Below, in pieces: positions 35,086 to 43,699 of a stretch of 64,000 nucleotides of DNA. The notes under the pieces were generated by a model. That model worked only from the letters and a program-made list of their open reading frames with translations. It was not told where the DNA came from and made no database searches. This stretch comes from Mesorhizobium ciceri biovar biserrulae WSM1271. GTDB lineage: Bacteria > Pseudomonadota > Alphaproteobacteria > Rhizobiales > Rhizobiaceae. The first letter of the stretch is position 1; each line of letters opens with the position of its first letter. The stretch lies in assembly GCF_000185905.1 (NCBI RefSeq), contig NC_014923.1, positions 1,759,501 to 1,823,500 of the forward strand, written 5' to 3'. Position numbers and translations under genes: made by a program.

Positions 35086-35115
35086 AACTGCAGCTCATTG
35101 AGGATTCCGCTCGCG
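34983..35115 (+). promoter_or_regulatory. cysG leader RNA with mutually exclusive hairpins
   Basis: GCATCCC (35028-35034) can pair with GGGATGC upstream (35005-35011) or with GGGATGC downstream (35040-35046) across a 5-nt GATAA loop, but not both. GCGCGAG (35045-35051) overlaps that downstream strand. It can pair with CTCGCGC at 35069-35075; its CGCGAG part can also pair with CTCGCG at 35075-35080 or at 35110-35115 beside the cysG start. GAGAAA with TTTCTC forms another small hairpin at 34983-34998. This is attenuator-like architecture. Confidence 0.55.
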
Positions 35116-35118
35116 TCC

Positions 35119-36570
35119 ATGTCGCACACTGCTCCCAAGCTCAACGCCTTCCCCGTGTTCATGCGGGTTGAGGGCGAAGCTGTGGCCATCGTCGGGGGCG
35201 GCGAAGAGGCGCTGGCCAAGGCGCGGCTGATCGGACAGTCGAGCGCGGTCCTGCGGATCGTCGCGGAACATGCCGAGCCCGACCTGCTCGCCTTCGTCGC
35301 CCAGGCCGGCGCGACGCATTTTGCCGCGGCTTACGAGGCGTCGCAGCTCGAAGGCGCGGTCATGGTGTTTGCCGCCAGCGGCGACGAGGAACTCGACCGC
35401 CGGGTGGCCGCGGATGCGCGCCGCCTAGGCATTCCGGTCAATGCCGTCGATCGGCCCGAGCTTTGCGATTTCTTCACCCCGGCGCTGGTCAACCGCGCGC
35501 CGGTGGCCATCGCCATCGGCACCGAGGGTGCAGGCCCGGTGCTTGCCCAAATGTTGCGCGGCCGCATCGACCGCATGCTGTCGCCGTCGCTCGGGCCGCT
35601 GGCAATTCTTGCGGCTTCGTTTCGCGGGGCTGCCGAGAAGCTGCTGCCGAGAGGCAATGCCCGCCGCCGCTTCTGGCATGATTTCTTCTCTGGCGCTCCT
35701 GCGCGCGCGGCTGAAGCCGGCCAGCTTTCGCAGGCGCATGACGCCGCCGTCGATCTTCTGCTGTCGAACACGCCCGCTTGCGGTCACATCGCGCTGGTTG
35801 GCGCCGGTCCGGGCGCCGAGGATCTATTGACCTTGCGAGCCCATCGTCTGCTGATGGAAGCCGATGTCATCGTCCATGACGCCCTTGTGCCCGAGGCGGT
35901 CGTTGCCATGGGTCGCCGCGATGCCGAGCGCCTGCCGGTCGGAAAGCGCAAGGGCTGCCACACCAAGAGCCAGGCTGAGATCAATGCGCTGCTGGTCGAG
36001 CTTGGCCGTGAAGGCAAGCGTGTCGTGCGGCTGAAGTCGGGCGATCCGCTGGTGTTCGGCCGGGCCGGCGAAGAGATGGCGGCACTTCGCGACGCTGGCA
36101 TCGCCTATGAGGTGGTTCCGGGCGTCACCGCGGCCTTTGCCGCCGCCGCCGATTTCGAACTGCCGCTGACCTTGCGCGGTGTCTCCTCGTCGATGGTGTT
36201 CACCACCGGCCACGACCTCAAGGGCAATTCGCTGCCCGACTGGGCCAAGCTCGCGATTTCGGGCGCCACCGTCGCCGTCTATATGGGCCGCTCGGTGGCG
36301 GCCGAGGTTGCCGGACGGCTGATCGAGGCCGGCCTGTCGCCGGACACTGCGGTGGTCGTGGTCGAGAATGCCAGCCTCGCCAACCGGCGGCGCTTCCACG
36401 GCACGCTTGCCGACCTGCCGTCGCTGGAAGCGCGCGCCGATCTTTCCGGCCCGGTCATGACCATCATCGGCGATGCGGTCGCCGGCGCCAACTTTGAACG
36501 GTCCGAGCCGCTGGCGGCACACAGGCATGAAGGCGCGTCCAGTTCGGTCGCCGAAGGAGTTCAGCAATGA
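35119..36570 (+). CDS. cysG: Siroheme synthase (bifunctional CysG)
   Basis: A 483-residue fusion. Residues about 1-200 are precorrin-2 dehydrogenase/ferrochelatase (VAIVGGGEEALAKARLI). Residues about 220-465 are uroporphyrinogen-III C-methyltransferase (LVGAGPGAEDLLTLRA, LKSGDPLVFGRAGEE, VVPGVTAAFAAAA, DPLVFGRA). It makes siroheme for the sulfite reductase two genes downstream. The ATG at 35119 is chosen; a TTG at 35098 is in frame. Confidence 0.93.
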   Translation: MSHTAPKLNAFPVFMRVEGEAVAIVGGGEEALAKARLIGQSSAVLRIVAEHAEPDLLAFVAQAGATHFAAAYEASQLEGAVMVFAASGDEELDRRVAADARRLGIPVNAVDRPELCDFFTPALVNRAPVAIAIGTEGAGPVLAQMLRGRIDRMLSPSLGPLAILAASFRGAAEKLLPRGNARRRFWHDFFSGAPARAAEAGQLSQAHDAAVDLLLSNTPACGHIALVGAGPGAEDLLTLRAHRLLMEADVIVHDALVPEAVVAMGRRDAERLPVGKRKGCHTKSQAEINALLVELGREGKRVVRLKSGDPLVFGRAGEEMAALRDAGIAYEVVPGVTAAFAAAADFELPLTLRGVSSSMVFTTGHDLKGNSLPDWAKLAISGATVAVYMGRSVAAEVAGRLIEAGLSPDTAVVVVENASLANRRRFHGTLADLPSLEARADLSGPVMTIIGDAVAGANFERSEPLAAHRHEGASSSVAEGVQQ

Positions 36571-36860
36571 AGATACTGACCGCCAACCGCCTCACCGACG
36601 GCATCGCCGTCTGGTACGCCGATGGCGGCTGGGCCGAGACGGTGGATCATGCCGACCTCGCCCATGACAAGGCAGCCGATGACAGGCTCGAGGCGATCGG
36701 CGCCAAGGCCTATGCCGCCAACGAAGTGGTCGACGTCAATTTGATCGACGCTGAAGTCGTCAACGGCGTCGTCCAACCGGTGCGGCTGCGCGAGAAGATC
36801 CGCGCCGCCGGCCCGACCATCCGCAACGATCTCGGCAAGCAGGCTGCGCGGGCAGCATAA
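36567..36860 (+). CDS. DUF2849 domain protein of the sulfite reductase operon
   Basis: A 97-residue protein whose start overlaps the cysG stop (ATGA). It has the DUF2849 pattern NRLTDGIAVWYADGGWAE and VVDVNLIDAEVVNGVVQPVRLREKIRA. The family is almost always beside nitrite/sulfite reductase genes in alphaproteobacteria. An accessory role in sulfite reduction is inferred from this linkage only. Confidence 0.9.
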   Translation: MKILTANRLTDGIAVWYADGGWAETVDHADLAHDKAADDRLEAIGAKAYAANEVVDVNLIDAEVVNGVVQPVRLREKIRAAGPTIRNDLGKQAARAA

Positions 36861-36903
36861 CCAAGACACCAGGCATGGGCGGACGCGCCCCGAAAGACCA
36901 AGC

Positions 36904-38574
36904 ATGTACCGTTACGATGAGTTCGACCACGATTTTGTCCAGGCCCGCGTCGCCGAGTTCAGCGACCAGGTGCAGCGCCGTCTTGCCGGCGAGATCACCG
37001 AGGACCAGTTCCGGCCATTGAGGCTGATGAACGGCGTCTATCTGCAGCTGCATGCCTACATGCTGCGCATCGCGGTGCCCTATGGCACGCTGAACGGCAA
37101 GCAGCTGCGCATGCTCGGCCACATCGCCCGCAAATACGACAAGGGCTACGGCCATTTCACCACGCGCCAGAACATCCAGTTCAACTGGCCGGCGCTGTCG
37201 GACATTCCGGCGATCCTGGCCGATCTCGCAAGCGTGGAGATGCACGCCATCCAGACCAGCGGCAATTGCATTCGCAACGTCACCGCCGACCACTTCGCCG
37301 GCGCTGCCGCCGACGAGGTCGCCGATCCGCGTCCCTACGCGGAGATCCTGCGCCAGTGGTCGTCGGTGCATCCGGAATTCTCGTTCCTGCCGCGCAAGTT
37401 CAAGATCGCGGTGACGGGGGCCGAGCGCGACCGCGCCGCCATCCAGACCCACGACATCGGCCTGCACCTGAAGAAGAACGCCGCCGGCGAACTCGGTTTC
37501 GCCGTCTATATCGGCGGCGGCCAGGGCCGCACGCCAATGGTTGCCCGCAAAATCCGCGACTTCCTGCCGGAAGCCGACCTTTTGTCCTACTGCACGGCGA
37601 TCCTGCGCGTTTACAACCTCTATGGCCGCCGCGACAACAAGTACAAGGCGCGCATCAAGATCCTCGTCCATGAGACCGGGGTCGAGGAGATCACCCGCCA
37701 AATCGAGGCCGAGTGGCAAGAGTTGAAAGACGCCCAGCTGAAGCTGCCGGAAGCCGATATCCGCGCCATCGAGGCCTATTTCGCGCCACCGGCACTCGCT
37801 GAGCGGCCGGAAGGCGACCAGGCGGTCAAGCTGGCGCGGCTCGATTCCAAGGGGTTCTCGGAGTGGCTCGACCAGAATGTCGTGACGCACCGCCATCCCG
37901 ATTATGCGGCTGTGACGATCTCGCTGAAGGGCATCGGCGAGGTGCCCGGCGACGCCTCGGACAGCCAGATGGACGCAATCGCCGACATCGCCGAGACATA
38001 TGGCTTTGACGAGCTGCGTGTCAGCCATGAGCAGAACCTGATCCTGCCGCATGTGGCCCGCGCCGACCTCAAGGCGGTCTATGATGCGCTGGTCGGCATC
38101 GGCCTGGCGACGGCCAATTCCAACCTGATATCGGACATCATCGCTTGCCCGGGCCTCGACTACTGCGCGCTGGCCACGGCGCGCTCGATCCCGATCGCGC
38201 AGGAAATCTCGCGCCGCTTCGCCTCGCTTGAGCGGCAGCGCGAGATCGGCGAACTGAAGCTGAAGATCTCCGGCTGCATCAACGCCTGCGGTCATCACCA
38301 TGTCGGCCACATCGGCATCCTCGGCGTCGAGAAGAAGGGCTCCGAACTCTATCAGGTGACGCTGGGCGGCTCGGCCGACGAGAACACCTCGGTCGGCGAG
38401 ATCATCGGCCGCGGCTTCTCTTCGGAAGAGATCACCGACGCCATCGAACAGATCGTCGAGACCTATCTCGGCCTTCGGCTCGACCCACAAGAGAAATTCA
38501 TCGACGCCTACCGCCGAGTCGGTCCCGCGCCGTTCAAGGAGGCGCTCTATGCTGGCGAAGCCAAGGCCGCTTGA
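36904..38574 (+). CDS. cysI: Sulfite reductase hemoprotein (ferredoxin/nitrite-sulfite reductase family)
   Basis: A 556-residue siroheme and 4Fe-4S enzyme reducing sulfite to sulfide. The ferredoxin-like half-domain repeats are visible (YGHFTTRQNIQFNWP). The cluster/siroheme cysteines are at about residues 415 and 421 (CPGLDYC) and 458 and 462 (CINAC). GNCIRNVTADHFAG matches the sulfite reductase branch. It overlaps the cysH start by 26 bp. Confidence 0.92.
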   Translation: MYRYDEFDHDFVQARVAEFSDQVQRRLAGEITEDQFRPLRLMNGVYLQLHAYMLRIAVPYGTLNGKQLRMLGHIARKYDKGYGHFTTRQNIQFNWPALSDIPAILADLASVEMHAIQTSGNCIRNVTADHFAGAAADEVADPRPYAEILRQWSSVHPEFSFLPRKFKIAVTGAERDRAAIQTHDIGLHLKKNAAGELGFAVYIGGGQGRTPMVARKIRDFLPEADLLSYCTAILRVYNLYGRRDNKYKARIKILVHETGVEEITRQIEAEWQELKDAQLKLPEADIRAIEAYFAPPALAERPEGDQAVKLARLDSKGFSEWLDQNVVTHRHPDYAAVTISLKGIGEVPGDASDSQMDAIADIAETYGFDELRVSHEQNLILPHVARADLKAVYDALVGIGLATANSNLISDIIACPGLDYCALATARSIPIAQEISRRFASLERQREIGELKLKISGCINACGHHHVGHIGILGVEKKGSELYQVTLGGSADENTSVGEIIGRGFSSEEITDAIEQIVETYLGLRLDPQEKFIDAYRRVGPAPFKEALYAGEAKAA

Positions 38575-39313
38575 CCGTATTGGAGACGTCGATGACGGCA
38601 TCGCCGCCAAAGCGGCGGGGCTCGATGCGCTCTATGGTCATCTGAAGCCGCTCGAGATCATCGAACGCTCGGCCCGCGAACTGTTCCTCGACGAGATCGC
38701 GGCGGTGTCGTCGTTCGGCGCGGATTCGGCTGTGCTGCTGCACATGATCGCCAAGATCGACCGGACGCTGCCGGTCATCTTCCTCGACACCGGCAAGCAT
38801 TTCGAGGAGACGCTCGGCTATCGCGATGCGCTTGCCGCCGATTTCGGGCTGACCAACATAAGGGTGATCAAACCCGAGGAAGCAGCACTCGAACGGATCG
38901 ATCCGACGGGCAATCTGCACCAAAGCGATACCGATGCCTGCTGCGACGTGCGCAAGGTGGAGCCGCTGGCGCGCGGTGTCGCGCCATTTCGTGCCTGGCT
39001 CACTGGCCGCAAGCGTTTTCAGGCCGAGACGCGGGCAGCGCTGCCGGTGTTCGAGGCGGTCGGGCCGCGCATCCGCATCAATCCGCTGGCGCATTGGACG
39101 ACATCGGACCAGGCCGACTATATGCGCGCGCATGCGCTGCGCGAAAATCCGCTGGTCGCTTATGGCTATCTGTCGATCGGCTGCTTCCCGTGCACGCAGC
39201 CGGTGCAGCCGGGCGAGGACGCGCGCAGCGGCCGCTGGGCCGGTCATGCCAAGACCGAGTGCGGCATTCACCTGTCGGGGCTGGAGAAGTCGCTGACCGA
39301 CGCATCCCTTTAG
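38549..39313 (+). CDS. cysH: Assimilatory adenylylsulfate (APS) reductase
   Basis: A 254-residue thioredoxin-dependent reductase making sulfite. SSFGADSAVLLHMI is the PP-loop. The paired cysteines ACCDVRK and GCFPCTQP, needed for a 4Fe-4S cluster, mark the APS-type enzyme rather than the PAPS-type E. coli CysH. TECGIHL holds the catalytic Cys. AAGGAGG precedes the ATG inside cysI. Confidence 0.93.
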   Translation: MLAKPRPLDRIGDVDDGIAAKAAGLDALYGHLKPLEIIERSARELFLDEIAAVSSFGADSAVLLHMIAKIDRTLPVIFLDTGKHFEETLGYRDALAADFGLTNIRVIKPEEAALERIDPTGNLHQSDTDACCDVRKVEPLARGVAPFRAWLTGRKRFQAETRAALPVFEAVGPRIRINPLAHWTTSDQADYMRAHALRENPLVAYGYLSIGCFPCTQPVQPGEDARSGRWAGHAKTECGIHLSGLEKSLTDASL

Positions 39314-39319
39314 GATATG

Positions 39320-39447
39320 CTGATATTCAGGTAAGGCTGGCCTGCAAACGGCGGCTTCCTGCGCTTCCGGTGCTCACGTACTTCAAGTACGCTCCGCTCC
39401 GGTTCTCGGAAGCCGCCATTTTCGGCGCAGCCTGACCTGAATCTCAA
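39320..39447. repeat. 128-bp palindromic dispersed element, copy B
   Basis: It is the same length as copy A at 19139-19266 and largely identical in the inner half. Arms TGATATTCAGGT and ACCTGAATCTCA and the central CGTACTT-C-AAGTACG are perfect pairs. It lies inside the cys operon between cysH and the DUF934 gene, where the hairpin would affect mRNA stability or readthrough. Confidence 0.85.
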
Positions 39448-39485
39448 CACATCCTTGGTTCGTTTGACTGTTTAGGAACTTTTTG

Positions 39486-40019
39486 ATGACTGGACCGACG
39501 ACACCGGAAACTCGGCTCTGGACCCCTGCGGGTTTTCAGGAGGATGAGTGGACGCATGCCGAAAGCGCCGATGCGCTGTCCGGCAACGGCCGCTTCATCC
39601 TGCCGTTGCAAATCTTCCTCGATCTCGATCCGGAGGTGCGCCGCTCGGCCAAGGAAAGGCTCGGCGTCCTGCTGCAGCCGGGTGATCAGCTCGAGAAGAT
39701 CGCCGACCTGCTCGACCAGCTGTCGCTGGTGGCGCTGGCCTTTCCGGCCTTCAGCGACGGCCGCTCCTTCTCCAAGGGAGAACTGCTGCGCGGCCGCTAC
39801 CATTTCGAAGGTGCCGTTCGCGCTACCGGCCAGGTGCTGGTCGACCAACTGCCGCATATGCTGCGCCTGGGCTTCGGCGAGTTCGAGATATCGAACTCCG
39901 TGCTGTTGAAGCGTCTGGAGGAGGGCCGCACCGGCGGATTGGGGCTCTACTACCAGCCAGCCGCCGTGCCGGAACCAAAAGGCCCGAAATACTCCTGGCG
40001 GCGCGTTCGCAGCGGCTGA
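39486..40019 (+). CDS. DUF934 domain protein
   Basis: A 177-residue protein of the DUF934 family, which in proteobacteria sits beside cysH and sulfite reductase. The conserved block reads LVALAFPAFSDGRSFSKGEL, then LRGRYHFEGAVRATGQVLVDQL. It is the last gene of the sulfate operon, cut off from cysH by a 128-bp palindrome. The biochemical role is unknown. Confidence 0.87.
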   Translation: MTGPTTPETRLWTPAGFQEDEWTHAESADALSGNGRFILPLQIFLDLDPEVRRSAKERLGVLLQPGDQLEKIADLLDQLSLVALAFPAFSDGRSFSKGELLRGRYHFEGAVRATGQVLVDQLPHMLRLGFGEFEISNSVLLKRLEEGRTGGLGLYYQPAAVPEPKGPKYSWRRVRSG

Positions 40020-40077
40020 CGTTGCGGTAATTCCGCGCGTCTTTACAACGCCCCCTGTTCAAGCCTTCTCTTGAGCG

Positions 40078-40096
40078 TCCGGATGGAAAATCCGGA
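40078..40096 (+). promoter_or_regulatory. TCCGGAT-N5-ATCCGGA inverted repeat ahead of the GMC gene
   Basis: A perfect 7-bp dyad with GGAAA spacer ends 20 bp before the GMC oxidoreductase start and just upstream of its GGGGAGGGG ribosome site. It is an operator or 5' hairpin candidate. Confidence 0.4.
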
Positions 40097-40116
40097 ATGA
40101 TCGGGGAGGGGTCTTC

Positions 40117-41721
40117 ATGCGTTACGACTATGTCATAGCCGGCGGTGGGTCCGCCGGCTGTGCGCTTGCCGCACGGCTTTCGGAAGATCCCTCGAAAACG
40201 GTCTGCCTGATCGAAGCTGGCGGCGAGGGCAGGGATATGCTGATCCGCGCTCCGGCTGGCATTATCGGTATGCTTTCCGGCCGGCCCAGGATCAACAACT
40301 GGGCCTTCGAAACCGTGCCGCAGCAAGGTCTTGGCGGCCGCAAGGGCTACCAGCCGCGCGGCAAGGCGCTGGGCGGCTCCAGCGCCATCAATGCGATGCT
40401 CTATGTCAGAGGCCATCGCAGCGACTATGACGAATGGGCCGATCTGGGCTGTGAGGGCTGGTCGTGGGATGAGGTGCTGCCCTATTTCCGGCGCGCCGAA
40501 GGCAATGAGCGCGGCACTGATGCCCTGCATGGCGGGGACGGCCCGCTGAAAGTGTCGAACCAGCGCTCGCCGAGGCCAATCGCCAAGGCCTTCATAGAGG
40601 CTTGTGCCGAAAACCAGATTCGCGCCTCGGACGATTTCAACGGACCGGAACAAGAGGGCGCCGGCTATTTCCAGGTGACCCAATTTGCCGGTGGCGCCCG
40701 CAATGGCGAGCGCTGTTCGACTGCCGCCGCCTATCTCCATCCGGTGATGCAGCGGACCAATCTGACCGTGATCACGCGGGCGCACGCCACAGGCATCGTC
40801 CTTGACGGCAAGCGGGCCACCGGTATCCGCTACCGGACACGCAAAGGCGAGGCAGTGGCGCAGGCGTCGTGCGAGGTGATCCTGTGTGGCGGTGCCTTCG
40901 GTTCGCCGCAGCTTTTGTTGCTGTCGGGTATCGGCCCGGCGGCCGAACTTGCCGTGCATGGCATTCCCGTCGTCCACGAATTGCCGGGCGTCGGCAAGAA
41001 CCTGCAGGACCACCTCGATTTCATCGTCGGCTGGAGATCGAAGGACACCGATATGCTTGGCATGAGCCCGCGCGGCGCGTTGGGTTTCCTACGGCATATC
41101 GCGCAGTGGCGGCGGGATGGGACCGGGCTGATCGCCTCGCCGGCGGCCGAGAGCGGCGCTTTCGTCAAATCCGACCCGGCGCTTGAGCGCCCTGACCTGC
41201 AGCTGCAATTCGTCATCGGGCTGGTCGAAAATCATGCGCGCACGCTGCACTACGGCTTCGGCTTCTCCTGTCATGTCTGCATATTGCGGCCGCACTCGCG
41301 TGGCGAGGTTGGGCTGGCCAGTGCCGATCCACTTGCCGCGCCGCGTATCGATCCGCGCTTTCTCGGCGACCAGCGCGATGCGGAGCTGCTGTTGAAAGGC
41401 GTGAGGATCACCCGGCAGGTGCTGGCTTCACCGGCGCTGACGCGCTACCGGCACAAGGAAATGCACATCGCCGGCGAGCCAAGCGATGCCGATCTGATGA
41501 CCCATATCCGTACCCGCGCCGACACGGTCTATCACCCGGTCGGCTCCTGTCGGATGGGCGTCGACGAGATGGCGGTGGTCGATCCGCAACTCAAGGTGCG
41601 CGGGCTTGAAGCCTTGCGTGTCGTGGACGCCTCGGTGATGCCGACACTGATTGGTGGCAACACCAATGCGCCAACCATCATGATCGCCGAAAAGGCCGCC
41701 GACATGATCAGGACTGCCTGA
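40117..41721 (+). CDS. GMC family oxidoreductase (choline dehydrogenase-like)
   Basis: A 534-residue flavoenzyme. The FAD-binding motif is YVIAGGGSAGCALAARLSED, followed by a GKALGGSSAINAMLYVRG GMC signature. The catalytic His is in YHPVGSCRMG near residue 472, and the second catalytic residue is Asn in GGNTNAPTIM. It oxidises a primary alcohol, possibly choline or a related substrate; the substrate is not determined. A strong GGGGAGGGG site precedes the ATG. Confidence 0.9.
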   Translation: MRYDYVIAGGGSAGCALAARLSEDPSKTVCLIEAGGEGRDMLIRAPAGIIGMLSGRPRINNWAFETVPQQGLGGRKGYQPRGKALGGSSAINAMLYVRGHRSDYDEWADLGCEGWSWDEVLPYFRRAEGNERGTDALHGGDGPLKVSNQRSPRPIAKAFIEACAENQIRASDDFNGPEQEGAGYFQVTQFAGGARNGERCSTAAAYLHPVMQRTNLTVITRAHATGIVLDGKRATGIRYRTRKGEAVAQASCEVILCGGAFGSPQLLLLSGIGPAAELAVHGIPVVHELPGVGKNLQDHLDFIVGWRSKDTDMLGMSPRGALGFLRHIAQWRRDGTGLIASPAAESGAFVKSDPALERPDLQLQFVIGLVENHARTLHYGFGFSCHVCILRPHSRGEVGLASADPLAAPRIDPRFLGDQRDAELLLKGVRITRQVLASPALTRYRHKEMHIAGEPSDADLMTHIRTRADTVYHPVGSCRMGVDEMAVVDPQLKVRGLEALRVVDASVMPTLIGGNTNAPTIMIAEKAADMIRTA

Positions 41722-41780
41722 TAGGAGCTCCAGGCGCGGTGCCTATAGACTGGCGGTCGTTTTACTTTTCTTGGTTTGAC

Positions 41781-41845
41781 GCAATTGTTCCAGGGAAACG
41801 CTACGCGCTTTCCCTGGAAACCGTTCACACTTCTGCTGGAATTGC
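41781..41845. repeat. Dispersed palindromic element, copy 2 (convergent terminator)
   Basis: TTCCAGGGAAA (41788-41798) and TTTCCCTGGAA (41809-41819) are a perfect 11-bp stem. GCAATTgTTCCAG also matches CTGGAATTGC (41836-41845). The core ACCGTTCACACTTCTG resembles the 4704-4745 element. It lies between two convergent genes, so it may end both transcripts. Confidence 0.65.
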
Positions 41846-42868
41846 TTAAGCCGCCGCCCGTGCCTCGCGGAACGACACCAGCTTGCGGCGGTTCTCGTCC
41901 CACAACGCCAGTTTAACGCAGCGCAGGCTTTCCAGCAGCGTGACACGGCCGATGTCGCGCAGCTCGGGATAATCCCGCAGCACTTCCTGCAACCGGTAGC
42001 ACGGCACCTTGGCGGAGAGGTGATGGACGTGATGGACACCGATGTTGCCGGTGAACCAGTTCAGCACCGGCGGGAGGTCGTAATAGGACGATCCGTGCAA
42101 GGCAGCGTGCTGGAATTCCCAGTCGACATCCTTCGCCCATTCCGTTTCCTCGAACTGGTGCTGGACATAGAACAGCCAGATGCCGGCCGAACCGGCGAGG
42201 ATGACGATCGGCAGGTGGACCACCAGGAACGCGCCGGGACCGACGAACCAAATGAGGATGGCTGCTGCGACCGCGATGCCAAGATTGGTGGTCATCGACG
42301 ACACCCAAGGGGTCAGGCCGCCGCGCATCATGCCGACGGGCAGCCTTTGCTCGAAGATGAACAGCCAGATCGGACCGAGCCCGAACATCACCAGCGGGTG
42401 GCGATAGAGACGATAGGCAAGGCGGCCTCGCCACGACATCTGCCGGTATTCTGCAACGGTCAGCGTCCGGATGTCGCCCATGCCGCGTTCGTCAAGATTG
42501 CCGGCGCTGGCGTGGTGCGTCGCGTGGGCGCGCCGCCAGCAATCGTAGGGTGTCAGCGTCAGGATGCCGAGCGCGCGGCCGATCCAGTCGTCCGCGTAGC
42601 GATTGGCGAAGAAGGAGCCGTGGCCGCAATCGTGCTGGATCATGAAGATGCGCACCAGAAACCCGGCCGCGGGAAGGATGAGGATAAGTCCCCACCAATG
42701 GCCATAGGCATAGGCCGCCGAGGACAGGCCCCAGAGTATGGCGAATGGAATGAGAGTGATGGCGAGTTCGACGGTGCTGCGCCGCCTGTCAGGCTTCTTG
42801 TAGCGGGCGAGAATCTTCAGCCAGGCGCGCTTGCTGTTGGCGACCGTCTCAGGGGAAATCATGTTCAT
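41846..42868 (-). CDS. Fatty acid desaturase
   Basis: A roughly 340-residue integral membrane desaturase with three histidine boxes: HDCGH (His near 79-83), HATHH (near 115-119) and HHVHH (in GVHHVHHLSAK). This places it with the acyl-lipid or delta-12-type diiron desaturases. It likely introduces a double bond into membrane lipid acyl chains. The start is uncertain (42913, 42868 or 42862); no Shine-Dalgarno is clear. Confidence 0.85.
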   Translation of the reverse strand: MNMISPETVANSKRAWLKILARYKKPDRRRSTVELAITLIPFAILWGLSSAAYAYGHWWGLILILPAAGFLVRIFMIQHDCGHGSFFANRYADDWIGRALGILTLTPYDCWRRAHATHHASAGNLDERGMGDIRTLTVAEYRQMSWRGRLAYRLYRHPLVMFGLGPIWLFIFEQRLPVGMMRGGLTPWVSSMTTNLGIAVAAAILIWFVGPGAFLVVHLPIVILAGSAGIWLFYVQHQFEETEWAKDVDWEFQHAALHGSSYYDLPPVLNWFTGNIGVHHVHHLSAKVPCYRLQEVLRDYPELRDIGRVTLLESLRCVKLALWDENRRKLVSFREARAAA

Positions 42869-43020
42869 CAGGAAGCATAGGCGGGGTGCCTCGCCGCCGC
42901 AAGGCGACATCACGCAAAATTACTGTGCGTAATTGTCGCGTGGCCCGGCGGTCGAGCCAGCCAACCGCCGGTTCGACCTGCTGATGATTCTGAGCGTCGG
43001 TTTTCCGCTGAGGTCGATCG

Positions 43021-43410
43021 CTATTCGCGATCGAGGATGGGACAGCCGCGCTCGGTGCCAAAAGTCACGCGCACGCGGTCGCCACCCTGTCTGCCGCGGA
43101 CTGTGATCTCCCGGCGGCCGACGGACTCTATCCTTGCGCGGCGGATGCCCATTCGGTCTGCCTTGTCGAGGGCCCGGTCCTCCGTGCAGCCTCGTTGACG
43201 GCGGTCACGCCGGTCGTCGCGACGGGGGCCTTCGCAATCGTCATAGGCGGGGTCGCAATCTTCCATGAGCTTCAGCCGCGGGCCATGTTTGCCCAATTGC
43301 AGCTGCAGATTGTCTGCTTGTGCCGGAAAAGCCGCCAAGGTGATGGCGCCGAGGCCGACAAGCGCCATCAGCGATGAGGTGATCGAAACCTTGCGCACTA
43401 CGTCCTCCAT
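43021..43410 (-). CDS. Secreted basic hypothetical protein
   Basis: A 129-residue protein with a signal peptide (SSLMALVGLGAITLAAFPAQA, about residues 9-30). The mature part is rich in Arg and Asp with four Cys, including DCDPAYDDCEGPRRDDRRD and GCTEDRALDKADRMG. It ends in a small compact domain (VTFGTERGCPILDRE). The start at 43410 fits the signal peptide; a longer frame goes to 43539. Function unknown. Confidence 0.65.
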   Translation of the reverse strand: MEDVVRKVSITSSLMALVGLGAITLAAFPAQADNLQLQLGKHGPRLKLMEDCDPAYDDCEGPRRDDRRDRRQRGCTEDRALDKADRMGIRRARIESVGRREITVRGRQGGDRVRVTFGTERGCPILDRE

Positions 43411-43498
43411 TTTGAACCACAACACATCTATCCTTAGATGGTTCGGCTCTCCCCGGCTATTGCCGATAGGAGGTTTGCTGCCAAGATCGATTGTTGCG

Positions 43499-43699
43499 TT
43501 AACGCCGGCGCCAGCCGATGTCACCGCGCTCCGCCCCATCGAGGCGGTCGAGCAGTTCTCGGAGCCGGTCGGGAATGTCGGCCTCGGTGCGGAAGGCCGG
43601 CAAGGTGCGTAGAAAGCGGGTCACCGCCTCGGCACCCAACTGGCGCCTGACCTCGATGGCCAGCCCTTCTGCCTTTTCGCCCGTGTTGCGGGTCATCAT
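43499..43699 (-). CDS. Small hypothetical protein
   Basis: A 66-residue charged helical protein, MTRNTGEKAEGLAIEVRRQL onward, ending in DRLRELLDRLDGAERGDIG. AGGATTTTAAG precedes the ATG pair at 43696-43699. No family is recognised. Its position before grpE has no obvious meaning. Confidence 0.45.
   Translation of the reverse strand: MMTRNTGEKAEGLAIEVRRQLGAEAVTRFLRTLPAFRTEADIPDRLRELLDRLDGAERGDIGWRRR

Noticed and set aside
34983..35118. SAM-II or similar known riboswitch in the cys leader
   Set aside because: The pairing layout is a chain of competing stems, not a SAM-II pseudoknot; no known aptamer consensus was recognised.
36760..38610. 616-residue open frame antisense to cysI
   Set aside because: It mirrors the sulfite reductase gene with no family motif; high GC makes long antisense frames common.
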